Assembly (NCBI RefSeq): GCF_009728145.1
Contig: NZ_WOCA01000004.1
Span: 186,001 to 250,000, forward strand
Length of the DNA stretch: 64,000 bases
Origin: Ornithinibacillus caprae
GTDB lineage: Bacteria; Bacillota; Bacilli; Bacillales; Amphibacillaceae
Direction of reading: 5' to 3'
The notes under the pieces were generated by a model, which saw only the letters and a list, made by a program, of their open reading frames with translations, ran no database searches and was not told where the DNA came from. Shown here piece by piece: positions 8,207-16,613 of the stretch (the stretch's first letter is position 1; each line of letters begins with the position of its first letter). The translations under genes were made by a program, and so were the position numbers.

Positions 8207-9244
8207 GTGGATGATAAATTAGCTAATCCAAAATCTATGAAAAAGATGATCCTTCGTGATATTCGTACAACTCTTTTAGAAATTGGAAGTACAACAAAAG
8301 TAGAATTAAGTAATAAATTGAAAATTAGTTTTCCAACCATAAGTAAGTTCCTAGCTCAAATGGAGAAAGAAGGAGAAGTTATTTCAGTTGGTTTGGATGA
8401 ATCTAGTGGTGGCAGAAGAGCAAAGAGATATAGGTACAATCCCGAGTATATGCTAGGTCTTTCGATTTTCTTAGAGAGGTCAGAGACAAATTATACGATC
8501 TTTAATTGTTTGGGAGAAATAAAGGATCAAGGAAAATTTTCAGGTGTATTAATAGACGATGGGTTACATGTATTAACGAACTATATTGATAAAATAATAA
8601 CTGCAAATCCCAAAATAAGCTCTATGGCAATAGGTGTTCCTGGTGCAGTTGATGGTGGGCGAATTTTTCATATACCAGGATACGAGCAGTTTCAAAATAT
8701 AGATTTAAAAGGATACTTCGAGGAACATTTTTCTATACCTGTCGCAGTGGAAAACGACATGAATGCAGCTGTGTTCGGCTATTATACTAATAGGAAAATG
8801 AAGGTGCAATCGCTTGTTTACTTATATTCTGGTCAAAATGGGCCAGGTGCAGGAATTATGTTAAACGGTGATGTCGTTCGTGGAAGCACGTTTTTCTCGG
8901 GAGAGGTTCAGTTTATCCCCCAATATAATAATCGAAATTTTCAACAAGCACTAAATAAAGAAAATGGATCGAAAAAAAAGATGATAAGTAAGGAGTATGA
9001 GATTGATGCCATTAGTAGGTTAATAGCCTCGTTTGTTGCTATTATTAATCCTCATGTATTCATTTTCTGTGAGGACGAAGTGGATGAAACAATAATAGAT
9101 AAAATTCAGGCTGTAAGCTCTAAATATATTCCATCAGAACATCTTCCTGAGTTTGAAATGAGTGATTGGAAACAAGACTATTTATTTGGATTACAAACGC
9201 TTTGCCTCGATGTAATGATCGAAGAAATAAGTAATATCTCATAA
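8207..9244 (+). CDS. ROK-family transcriptional repressor (NagC/XylR type)
   Basis: A 345-residue repressor: an N-terminal winged HTH (about 12-72, KVELSNKLKISFPTISKFLAQM) fused to a ROK sugar-binding domain. Weak phosphate-loop remnants and the AIGVPGAVDGG, VENDMNAAVFG and GEVQFIP blocks are visible. The usual ROK zinc motif CxCGxxGC is missing, and the ATP-binding blocks are weakened, so it should be a regulator and not a kinase. GTG 8207 is preferred because AGGTGGTG lies 6 nt upstream. Matching palindromes flank the gene, one before it and one before the MFS gene, so it probably represses both. Confidence 0.88.
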   Translation: MDDKLANPKSMKKMILRDIRTTLLEIGSTTKVELSNKLKISFPTISKFLAQMEKEGEVISVGLDESSGGRRAKRYRYNPEYMLGLSIFLERSETNYTIFNCLGEIKDQGKFSGVLIDDGLHVLTNYIDKIITANPKISSMAIGVPGAVDGGRIFHIPGYEQFQNIDLKGYFEEHFSIPVAVENDMNAAVFGYYTNRKMKVQSLVYLYSGQNGPGAGIMLNGDVVRGSTFFSGEVQFIPQYNNRNFQQALNKENGSKKKMISKEYEIDAISRLIASFVAIINPHVFIFCEDEVDETIIDKIQAVSSKYIPSEHLPEFEMSDWKQDYLFGLQTLCLDVMIEEISNIS

Positions 9245-9296
9245 ACCTTTTTTGTAGGCATTCATCTATATAAGTATGAATGCTAAAATTTTTAAC

Positions 9297-9320
9297 ACTT
9301 ATTAAATGTGTTTAATAAGT
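9297..9320. promoter_or_regulatory. ROK-repressor operator, site 2
   Basis: ACTTATTAAA, 4 nt (TGTG), TTTAATAAGT has arms identical to site 1 with a different spacer. It lies 86 bp before the MFS permease start. Conserved arms with an unconserved spacer point to a dimeric DNA-binding protein. Confidence 0.75.
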
Positions 9321-9406
9321 TCTTTTAAAAATCCATGAGAGAGCGTTTTTGATTTTCGAATAAAAAAGTACAACAAAAATTTATAGTCAGGAGAAGAGGA
9401 GCAAAT

Positions 9407-10615
9407 ATGACACTATTACTCTTAGTTATTATTTATTTGGCTTTTATAAGCTTAGGATTACCTGATTCGTTATTGGGAGCTGCGTGGCCTGTGATGCAAC
9501 AGGACTTTGCCGCTCCGCTTGAGACAGCTGGTTTACTTTTTATGACCATAGCAGGGGGCACGATTGTTTCTAGTTTAGTTAGTGGGAAAGTAATTAAACG
9601 GTTTGGTACCGGAAGGGTCTCATTTATAAGTGGATTAATGACGGCTAGTGCTTTACTTGGTTTTTATTTTGCTCCTTCCATCATTTGGTTAGTTGTATGT
9701 GCTATACCTCTTGGATTAGGTGCAGGAGCTGTAGATGCAGCATTAAACAATTATGTTGCTTTAAATTATAAGGCACACCATATGAGCTGGTTACATAGTT
9801 TTTGGGGTGTAGGAGCTACCCTTGGGCCAATCATAATGGCTCAGTTTATAGCTGGACAACATGCTTGGAGAAGTGGGTATCTTACAATAGCAGGAATTCA
9901 GTTCGGATTAGCAGCTATCCTACTATTCTCTTTACCATTGTGGAATAGAGTATCGAAAAATAGTAATAAAGCATTACATGAGAATTCAGAAGACATCCAT
10001 AACAATTCTGATCATGAGGATACGAAATATGTAAAGCCGTTGCAAATTAAAGGAGTAAAACTCGCCTTGTTGTCCTTCTTGTTTTATTGTGGGGTTGAAG
10101 CGACAGTAGGACTTTGGGGAAGTAGCTTTCTCGTAAATGTAAAGGAGCTGCCAGCATCGGTTGCTGCACAATGGGTTTCATTTTACTGGGGTGGATTAAC
10201 AATTGGTAGATTTATAACAGGGTTTGTTACGTTTAAAATGAGTAACCGTATGCTTATTCGAACGGGACAAATTATAGCATTAGTTGGTGCCGTTCTTCTA
10301 TTATTGCCATTACCTTCTATTTTATCACTTGTCGGTTTTATTATGGTTGGGTTGGGGTTAGCACCGATATTTCCATGTATGTTACATGAAACACCAATAC
10401 GTTTTGGTAAGACGCATTCCCAGACAATTATGGGTTATCAAATGGCAGTAGCTTATACAGGTAGTACCTTTATGCCGCCACTTCTCGGTTTCATTGCTTC
10501 CTATACAACAATAGGAATTTTACCGATTTTTATAGCAATTTATATTGCAGTGATGCTTCTAAGCTCAGAACGGTTAAATACCTTACTAAGAAAAAGGGTG
10601 CACATTTCAAATTAA
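9407..10615 (+). CDS. MFS permease, probable sugar transporter
   Basis: A 402-residue major-facilitator protein with about 12 hydrophobic segments and a central hydrophilic loop (about 188-212, rich in Asn/His/Asp). Helices 1-2 carry GLPDSLLGAAWP and the loop GKVIKRFGTGR, the usual position of the MFS signature. Overall it resembles the FHS/sugar-permease branch (YfkF-like). AGGAGAAGAGGAG lies before ATG. Its neighbour is a ROK repressor with a shared operator, so a carbohydrate substrate, induced by that sugar, is the best inference. Confidence 0.82.
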   Translation: MTLLLLVIIYLAFISLGLPDSLLGAAWPVMQQDFAAPLETAGLLFMTIAGGTIVSSLVSGKVIKRFGTGRVSFISGLMTASALLGFYFAPSIIWLVVCAIPLGLGAGAVDAALNNYVALNYKAHHMSWLHSFWGVGATLGPIIMAQFIAGQHAWRSGYLTIAGIQFGLAAILLFSLPLWNRVSKNSNKALHENSEDIHNNSDHEDTKYVKPLQIKGVKLALLSFLFYCGVEATVGLWGSSFLVNVKELPASVAAQWVSFYWGGLTIGRFITGFVTFKMSNRMLIRTGQIIALVGAVLLLLPLPSILSLVGFIMVGLGLAPIFPCMLHETPIRFGKTHSQTIMGYQMAVAYTGSTFMPPLLGFIASYTTIGILPIFIAIYIAVMLLSSERLNTLLRKRVHISN

Positions 10616-10636
10616 ACCAAGTATATATACTTGGTT
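10615..10636. repeat. Perfect 22-bp palindrome after the MFS gene
   Basis: AACCAAGTATA followed by its exact reverse complement, starting on the last base of the MFS stop codon. There is no T-run, so it is not a normal terminator. It may be an operator or a processing site. Confidence 0.6.
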
Positions 10637-10662
10637 AGAAGTAAAAAGGGAGGAGAATTTAT

Positions 10663-10995
10663 TTGATTAAGTTAGTGTTAACTGATATGGATGGGACCTT
10701 CTTAAATAATAATGGTGATTTTAACAGGGAACTTAGGACTGGAGATTATTCGTTTACTTGAAGAAATTAGTTTAGAACATACCATCATCGCATGTACACG
10801 AAGCGGTGCGGTAATTAAAGAAAACACACCTCAAGAAGAAGCGGCTATTGTTAGAAGGTCGTATACACAAGTAAGGCAAGTTTCGGTTAAGCCCATATGA
10901 CTGTTACGCTTTAAAGTCCGGAGTCTGTTCACTCTATTTAACAGATGAGGAAGCTAAAAAGATAAGTGAAAAGGACAATAGTAGAGGAGAAAATC
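10663..10995 (+). pseudogene. HAD phosphatase (Cof type), broken 5' part
   Basis: A TTG start with GGGAGGAG 7 nt upstream begins MIKLVLTDMDGTF, the DxDGT nucleophile motif of Cof/HAD phosphatases. After about 24 codons the reading shifts to another frame (LGLEIIRLLEEISLEHTIIA), which in intact relatives lies far further along, so an internal deletion plus frameshift is inferred. A third frame (YDCYALKSGVCSLYLTDEEAKKISEK) continues after the stop near 10898. The matching C-terminal part appears 2.2 kb downstream (13168-13485). The gene cannot make an active enzyme. Confidence 0.8.
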
Positions 10996-11000
10996 ATGTA

Positions 11001-11357
11001 ATGTCCTGTAGAAATCTATATAAATCACTATCTGAAGACGATTACTATAATAATCCTGCTTTTCAAGAAGATCCTTATTCTATAAGAATGACACGAGATG
11101 ATTGTGGACACTATACATTTATAGATGACCAACATAGAAGTTGTATCGCAAAGCATTTGGGTATTACTTCCATGTATGTAGAAATGCAAGTCGATGAAGA
11201 TAGAGATTATGTATCAACATGTGGAGCTTGTCTAGAAAAATTAGAGCAAAAGAAAACGTTAGGTCTAAAGGATTTTCTATTTAATTTAACTAATAGAAAA
11301 AAAGAAGAAAAACTCCCCCATGAGTTCATTGATGAGGAACAAAACCTTCACAAGTAA
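11001..11357 (+). CDS. Uncharacterised cysteine-containing protein
   Basis: A 118-residue protein that I do not recognise. It has no signal peptide or membrane segment. Cys residues at 3, 35 (DDCGHYTF), 48 and the pair CGAC (about 75-78), with nearby His, could bind a metal. The C-terminal third is highly charged (KKEEKLPHEFIDEEQN). GAGGAGA lies about 10 nt upstream. It is the first gene inside the DNA that splits the HAD phosphatase gene, and starts right after that gene's last recognisable codons. Confidence 0.6.
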   Translation: MSCRNLYKSLSEDDYYNNPAFQEDPYSIRMTRDDCGHYTFIDDQHRSCIAKHLGITSMYVEMQVDEDRDYVSTCGACLEKLEQKKTLGLKDFLFNLTNRKKEEKLPHEFIDEEQNLHK

Positions 11358-11362
11358 CTGAT

Positions 11363-11388
11363 AATAAAAAAGGCTATTTCGATAGCCC
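11363..11388. terminator. Hairpin after the uncharacterised gene
   Basis: GGCTAT and ATAGCC pair around TTCG. The T-run lies on the minus-strand side, so it would terminate leftward transcripts best. Confidence 0.5.
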
Positions 11389-11534
11389 AATGTAACGATA
11401 ACTGGTCTATTACACTAGCACCTTTATTACGATTCACATGCCTGTAGGTTTGATTCTGTTTTGATTTCTTAAAATCTCTTTAATAAATCCGCATTCGTTT
11501 CTTCAACCTAGATAGCAGCAATGAAGCGCACATA

Positions 11535-11570
11535 AAAAAGAGAACAAAGACTTTTCTTTGTCCTCTTTTT
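11535..11570. terminator. Bidirectional terminator
   Basis: AGAG-ACAAAGA and TCTTTGT-CTCT pair around CTTT, with A-tract on the left and T-tract on the right. It serves the rightward gene ending at 11357 and the leftward gene ending at 11602. Confidence 0.8.
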
Positions 11571-11601
11571 GTACAAATTCATATAAACTTTCAACTAAAA
11601 T

Positions 11602-12009
11602 CTAGTCACTCTTCATTACTTCTACATGATAAGCAGAAATTTGACCTGGATTAGATTCCTTTAAGTGGTCACCATAAACCAATACCTTTTGGTTGATTTT
11701 TAGACCCCTGAATAATTCACTATTATCAACATCTTTATGCCTTGATACTATTGTAACCTCAGAACCATAGTTCGAAGTAAAAAATCCTATTATTCTTTCT
11801 CCAATACTTTTGGGTTCAGCTGCTATCCATATTGTGTTAATTCTCTTAGAGACAACATAACCCTCTATAGTAATATAATCTATAGGAAGGTTGTTTTTTA
11901 AATCTCCAGATGCTTCCTTTTCGAGTAATATTTCTTTAAAAATGAAAGAAAACAATAAAGTTAGTAAACAAGCTACTAGTAACCTGTTATATGGTGGGGT
12001 CTTATCCAA
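11602..12009 (-). CDS. Uncharacterised membrane-anchored protein
   Basis: About 135 residues. An N-terminal hydrophobic segment (LLVACLLTLLFSFIF, about residues 10-25) anchors a predicted outside domain of beta-strand character (YITIEGYVVSKRINTIWIAAEP, then KVLVYGDHL). The second half looks like a small OB-like domain, but I cannot assign a family. TTG 12009 is preferred because AGGTG lies 6 nt before it; a GTG three codons earlier has no good site. It sits 42 bp downstream of a secreted protease gene on the same strand, so the two may be one transcript. Confidence 0.55.
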   Translation of the reverse strand: MDKTPPYNRLLVACLLTLLFSFIFKEILLEKEASGDLKNNLPIDYITIEGYVVSKRINTIWIAAEPKSIGERIIGFFTSNYGSEVTIVSRHKDVDNSELFRGLKINQKVLVYGDHLKESNPGQISAYHVEVMKSD

Positions 12010-12059
12010 CTTAAACACCTACCAACCATTTAGTTTATTACTATATTAATAGAAAAAAC

Positions 12060-13061
12060 TCACTGGATTACAATAGAATTAAATAAATTTGTGAAATGTC
12101 TCCTAATCTTTGGACCACCATTTAATTGATCTCCATTGGTAAATGTGTATCCAGCATTATGAACACCAATCATTTGATTTGATGAATTAAGTACCGGGGC
12201 ACCTGATTGCCCATTAGATGTATCCATATCATAAAATAACAGTGAAGGATCACTCAATCTAGAACGGCCTTCCATTCCCCATAATGAAATTTGATTAGTT
12301 TCATCCATTTTATCCCCAGGATATCCATAAGTCTTTAAGAGCGTATTATCCTCTATTGTACCAGCTTCCTTCCAGGATAATACACCTGCTCTATCTCCTA
12401 TCAAGTTTCCATTTTCATCAGGTGCCACTCTTAAAATTGCATAATCATATTCACTGGCATTAGTTTCAGAATACTCTTCAGGGACAATTATATGTGTAAC
12501 ATTATAAGCCCCATATGCAAATTGAGTATTATTCATACCAGGTATAACAGTTCCTCTTAATATAGAGTTACTAATACAATGGGCATTTGTGACTACTAGT
12601 TCATCTGCTATTACTCCACCCGAACAGATCGAAGATGAAAATAAAGAATCAAATTGAATATAAGTTAAAGCACGATATGGCATTATTGAGGTATTTTGCA
12701 CCTGATATCTACCGTCATCTCCAATTATAGAAAAAGGAGTCACTCTTTTATCTATTTCCTCTCCAGTCAACGGATCAATGATAGGTTTACTTTTATCAAT
12801 TATGTCATCAAGATTTATTTTCTCCATCTCTCCATTTCCCTGTTTACCTTGGTATTCAAATGGTTTATTGCCTAGATTAGTAGTATCTTCAACCCTAATT
12901 ATTGACTTTTCTTGTTTTTCTAAATCATACTCAATATAATTAATTTCTTTAGTAGTATCTGGGGTGTTTAGTGTATCATCGTGTTCTTCCGCAAAGATGC
13001 TGATACTTGGAGAGAATAAAACAAAAAACAAAAGAGAAAATACAAATACCAATCTCTTCAT
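12060..13061 (-). CDS. Secreted V8-like (glutamyl endopeptidase-type) serine protease
   Basis: A secreted trypsin-fold protease of 333 residues. It has a signal peptide (about 1-25, KRLVFVFSLLFFVLF), then a propeptide of about 95 residues. The mature domain keeps the whole triad: His161 in VVTNAHCI, Asp206 in YDYAILRV and Ser286 in NGQSGAPVLN. These blocks match the staphylococcal V8/Bacillus glutamyl endopeptidase family (S1B), so cleavage after Glu/Asp is likely but not provable here. ATG 13061 has GGGTGGG upstream. It lies in the island that interrupts a HAD gene, a possible sign of acquisition. Confidence 0.87.
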   Translation of the reverse strand: MKRLVFVFSLLFFVLFSPSISIFAEEHDDTLNTPDTTKEINYIEYDLEKQEKSIIRVEDTTNLGNKPFEYQGKQGNGEMEKINLDDIIDKSKPIIDPLTGEEIDKRVTPFSIIGDDGRYQVQNTSIMPYRALTYIQFDSLFSSSICSGGVIADELVVTNAHCISNSILRGTVIPGMNNTQFAYGAYNVTHIIVPEEYSETNASEYDYAILRVAPDENGNLIGDRAGVLSWKEAGTIEDNTLLKTYGYPGDKMDETNQISLWGMEGRSRLSDPSLLFYDMDTSNGQSGAPVLNSSNQMIGVHNAGYTFTNGDQLNGGPKIRRHFTNLFNSIVIQ

Positions 13062-13167
13062 TATCAATCCCACCCTTTTAATATTTTACAAGATTATAAT
13101 AACATATTTTGAATTTTTAATAATATTTATAATTATTTTTTAAGAAAAATAAGTCTTTTTACTCATC

Positions 13168-13485
13168 ATGTGGAATTTTACTAGAGAAAAACAAAAACCG
13201 TATTTTGATTCCGTTTATATTGTTGCGTCAGAAGCTGCGTGGACCGATATAGCTAATGCCAATGTTCATAAGGGCACAACCGTTGAACATTTACAGCGAT
13301 TATTGAATGTAACTCCCAAAGAAACGATGGCATTTGGAGATGGTTACAATGATATAGAACTCATGACTCGCTCTACTTATAGCTTTGCTGTCCGAAATGC
13401 AGTTAAAGAAGTTAAAGATGCTGCCAATATTATTACCCGTTCAAATGAAGAAGAAGCTGTCATGAAAACTATTATTCAAATATAA
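13168..13485 (+). pseudogene. HAD phosphatase (Cof type), broken 3' part
   Basis: The open stretch carries the C-terminal half of a Cof-type HAD phosphatase: NVHKGTTVEHLQRLL (the conserved Lys motif) and ETMAFGDGYNDIELM (the GDGxND metal-binding motif), ending in EEEAVMKTI. There is no proper ribosome site and no DxDGT nucleophile. It matches, in order, the N-terminal remnant ending near 10990. This is the distal half of the same gene, separated by a 2.2-kb insertion. A short product could be made but should be inactive. Confidence 0.8.
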
Positions 13486-13567
13486 TCTTTATAATAAAAA
13501 AGGGTTAGGTGAAGTCCGCTGATCCTATCAAATAACTCCGCTAAAGATGTTTAAAGAGGGCTTGTTT

Positions 13568-13709
13568 TTGATTGAGAAAAAGAATACAGTTAAAAGAACT
13601 AGTCATAAATGAAATGATTCAATTAGGCTTAAATGATGAAGTAGTAAGATTAAGGAATATAGATTAGATTATCCTATTAAAATTAGGATCCGATAGAGGT
13701 TTACTATGA
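13568..13709 (+). pseudogene. Spo0E-like phosphatase relic
   Basis: A TTG with AGAGGG upstream starts MIEKK. One base later the frame shifts to QLKELVINEMIQLGLNDEVVRL, then a stop, then ILLKLGSDRGLL. The order and spacing resemble the small Spo0E-like aspartyl phosphatases (ELV...GL.deeVv.LSq.lDkli), with the SQELD motif destroyed. I read it as a decayed Spo0E-like gene. The fragment is short, so the assignment is tentative. Confidence 0.45.
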
Positions 13710-13726
13710 AGAGGAGATGTAGAATC

Positions 13727-14734
13727 ATGAAAGCGGTAACCTTAGTTGAAGAAACAAGAGCAGGTCTTGTTGAAAATGTCCATACTGGAATGATTTGTGG
13801 AGTAAATGAAAACTTAGAAACGATCTACCATGCCGGAGATTCTTCGCATTATACGTATTACCGTTCTGCAGCTAAGCCAATTCAAGCGCTACCTGTATTT
13901 CTATCAAATTGTATAAAGAAATATGGACTGACGAGTGAAGAAGCTGCTTTATTCACTGCTTCTCATCGAGGGGAGTCTTACCATATAGATGCTCTTGAAT
14001 CGATGTTAAATAAATTACCTGTTCATGAAAATGAATTATATTGTCCTTATTCCTATCCATTAAATGCCAAGCCAAAGAAAGAGATGCTTCGAAAAAATAA
14101 GGAGAAGAGAAGACTGTATCATAATTGTTCAGGAAAACATATGGGATTTATCACCGTTTGCCGTGAATATGGCTATCCAGTCGAAGGATATTGGGAAGTA
14201 GATCACCCCCTTCAACAACATATACTGAAATTGCTTTCGGAGCTCTCGGAAGTACCCCTAGCTAAGATTCATAGTGGTTTAGATGGATGTGGGGTCCCCG
14301 TTTTTGCAATTCCTCTTCAGAACATGGCACTAACATACTTAAAATTAGCTTGTTCAGAGTTAATTGGTGATTTGCAAGTACAAAAAGCTGTAAAGCAAAT
14401 GACTAGTGTGATGAATAAACATCCGCGAATCGTTGCTTCCGAGAACTTTATTTGTTCCGAGCTGCTTCAGGATCAAAATATTGTAGCAAAAGGTGGAGCG
14501 CAAGGGGTATATTGTTTTGGTTTGAAAAAGGAAAGAATGGGCTTTGCATTAAAAGTATTAAATGGATCAGAGGATGTCTGGCCAGTAATTGTAGCTAGTA
14601 TTCTTGAACAAATTGGCTATAAAAACAAAGAAACAATTGCTAGATTACGAGCTTTAAAACCATCAATTATTACAAATGATGCAGGAGTTGAAGTAGGGAA
14701 GGTGCACGAGAAGTTTTCATTAACCAACATGTAA
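13727..14734 (+). CDS. L-asparaginase II (Rhizobium etli-type)
   Basis: A 335-residue asparaginase of the Asparaginase_II family (PF06089), unrelated to E. coli AnsA/B, hydrolysing asparagine to aspartate and ammonia in the cytoplasm. Visible family blocks are YYRSAAKPIQALP, ASHRGE, YHNCSGKHMGF (conserved Ser-Gly-Lys-His) and SGLDGCGVP. There is no signal peptide. ATG 13727 is chosen because GAAGAGGAG is 10 nt upstream; the ATG seven codons earlier has none. CutC follows 47 bp later, probably in the same transcript. The enzyme frees ammonium and aspartate from imported asparagine. Confidence 0.88.
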   Translation: MKAVTLVEETRAGLVENVHTGMICGVNENLETIYHAGDSSHYTYYRSAAKPIQALPVFLSNCIKKYGLTSEEAALFTASHRGESYHIDALESMLNKLPVHENELYCPYSYPLNAKPKKEMLRKNKEKRRLYHNCSGKHMGFITVCREYGYPVEGYWEVDHPLQQHILKLLSELSEVPLAKIHSGLDGCGVPVFAIPLQNMALTYLKLACSELIGDLQVQKAVKQMTSVMNKHPRIVASENFICSELLQDQNIVAKGGAQGVYCFGLKKERMGFALKVLNGSEDVWPVIVASILEQIGYKNKETIARLRALKPSIITNDAGVEVGKVHEKFSLTNM

Positions 14735-14781
14735 GAAAGACGACGGAAGAATAGTAGATTCTAAATTAAAGGTGGATGCAT

Positions 14782-15414
14782 ATGCTGAAAGAAGTCTGTG
14801 TCGAGAACTTTAAGAAGGTCCCAGAGTTAATTGCCAAAGGGGCTGATCGTATTGAACTTTGTGACAACCTTGCTGTAGGTGGTACTACAGTAAGTCATGG
14901 TGTAGCTGCAGAAACGATTAGCTATTGTCACGGTAAAAATATTAAGGTAATGTCCATGATTCGGCCAAGATGTGGAAATTTTATTTATAGTAAGGAAGAA
15001 ATTGAAATTATGAAGCAGGATCTTGTCCATCTAAAGCAATTAGGTACAGATGGAGTGGTATTAGGTTGCTTAGATAACAAGAACTGGATTGATGAGGAGG
15101 CTATGATCACCTTATTAGAGCAGGCAGAAGGGCTAGAGGTCACCTTTCACATGGCGTTCGATCAGATAAATCCTGATAACCAGTTAAAAGCTATTGACTG
15201 GCTGGTGAAACACGGTGTAGATCGAATCTTAACCCATGGTGGCCAATTAGATTCCAAGATTGAGGATAACCTAGTAAGATTGAAGGAATATGTAGATCAT
15301 GCAGCAGGCAGAATTATTATCCTACCAGGTGGAGGAATTACGGGTAAGAATCTTGATTTCATCACAACAGAGCTAAGCGTTAGCGAGGTTCATGGGACGA
15401 GGGTAGTTGATTGA
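14782..15414 (+). CDS. cutC: CutC family protein
   Basis: A 210-residue TIM-barrel protein of the CutC family, with LKEVCVENFKKVPELIAKGADRIELCDNL at the start, MIRPRCGNFIY, VTFHMAFDQ and the glycine-rich ILPGGGIT block near the end. CutC was linked to copper tolerance in E. coli, but its enzymatic activity is unsettled, so the name should be taken as a family label. ATG 14782 is preferred since AAAGGTGG lies 6 nt before it. It sits behind asparaginase and before a good terminator. Confidence 0.88.
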   Translation: MLKEVCVENFKKVPELIAKGADRIELCDNLAVGGTTVSHGVAAETISYCHGKNIKVMSMIRPRCGNFIYSKEEIEIMKQDLVHLKQLGTDGVVLGCLDNKNWIDEEAMITLLEQAEGLEVTFHMAFDQINPDNQLKAIDWLVKHGVDRILTHGGQLDSKIEDNLVRLKEYVDHAAGRIIILPGGGITGKNLDFITTELSVSEVHGTRVVD

Positions 15415-15511
15415 TAATAGGTCGAGGCTTCTTTTTTCGGTATGAGGTAAATTCTGTTGTCTCTCTCAACTTAAGAAATTGGTAGACCAGATATATGTAT
15501 GATGAAATAGC

Positions 15512-15545
15512 TAGAGAGTAGATCATTTAATCTGCTCTCTTTTTA
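15512..15545 (+). terminator. Terminator of the asparaginase-cutC unit
   Basis: AGAGAGTAGA pairs with TCTGCTCTCT (one G-T pair), followed by TTTTT. Confidence 0.8.
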
Positions 15546-15561
15546 GAATAAACTAGATCCA

Positions 15562-16386
15562 TTAATATTCCTCATTATGTATAATTCGATAGGCTTTCAC
15601 AAGATTATCGTCAATGGAGATAAAGTGATTGGTTTCGCTTGGATCTAATCCTCTTGCAGTACCATTAAAATGACCGACAAGTTGTGGACGTTTACTGCCA
15701 AATTCCCAACAATAGACTTCTCCATTGGAATTATACCTATCATAAAAGTATGCGAATCTTCCTCTTACACAGATGCCATTCGAGCCATGTAAGACTTTAG
15801 GAACCTTATAAGTTTCAACCGTTTTTTTAGTTGGATTGACGTTAAGTAAAGGAAATTCAATATACGGAAATAACCAAAGTGAAGGAGATGTTCCTTTGCA
15901 AATAGCATAACAATCAACAATGGATGGTCGATCTAATAAATCACTATGGTATCGAAACAAAGACTCACCTTGAATTGAGAAAAGGACAAGACCTTCTGTT
16001 GAAATACCATGTCCAAATACCCCTTCATCAAAATAACTAATCCAAATTCCATCATTACTAACTACTATATCTTCAATACCGTCTCCACAATGAAAGGAGT
16101 TGAGTACCGTTCCATCAAGATTGATTATGTATAGATTTTCTGTATTATCTTCATTTCGAGCATCAGCAATTAAGAAACAATTATTGTCAATCCATCTAAC
16201 TAAAGGATACGTACAAGATATAGTAAAATTAGGAAGCATCAATTTACTGTCCCCGATTTGCACGACGAACTTTCCATTCTCCTTTAATACTAATATCAAT
16301 CCATAGTTGTCTGTCCAATCACCATCAATTAATTCTACATTGTCAGCATCAGGTTTTGAATATAAAACGGTCTCAATAATGTCCAT
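15562..16386 (-). CDS. Hypothetical protein, beta-propeller-like
   Basis: A 274-residue cytoplasmic-looking protein with no signal peptide or membrane segment. Repeating beta-rich blocks of about 45 residues (GLILVLKENGKFVV, NLYIINLDGT, GIWISYFDEG, GEVYCWEFGS) end in Asp/Gly turns and suggest a partial beta-propeller. I do not recognise a specific family or catalytic residues. ATG 16386 follows GGAGATGA at a good distance; the track to 16416 adds ten residues without a site. It stands alone on the minus strand between cutC and an AraC regulator. Confidence 0.65.
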   Translation of the reverse strand: MDIIETVLYSKPDADNVELIDGDWTDNYGLILVLKENGKFVVQIGDSKLMLPNFTISCTYPLVRWIDNNCFLIADARNEDNTENLYIINLDGTVLNSFHCGDGIEDIVVSNDGIWISYFDEGVFGHGISTEGLVLFSIQGESLFRYHSDLLDRPSIVDCYAICKGTSPSLWLFPYIEFPLLNVNPTKKTVETYKVPKVLHGSNGICVRGRFAYFYDRYNSNGEVYCWEFGSKRPQLVGHFNGTARGLDPSETNHFISIDDNLVKAYRIIHNEEY

Positions 16387-16613
16387 TAAATCATCTCCAA
16401 ATAATCGTATGTACATATTTTACACCAGGTTAAGGAACAAAACATATATACACCAGAGTATAAGCGCTTCTACAGCAATGTTTTTTCTACAGGCAACATT
16501 TAGCAAATTACAGCAAGATTTGGAAAGTCTGACTAAAGCCCGTTGTGTTACTTTTTAATCATAAATACAAGTTACATGGAAAGGAGCAGAAACAAAATTA
16601 TGATAATAGAAAG

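Noticed and set aside
16455-16475. A catabolite-response-like site TATAAGCGCTTCTA
   Set aside because: It lacks the key G and C of the cre consensus, and the gene downstream has no sugar link.
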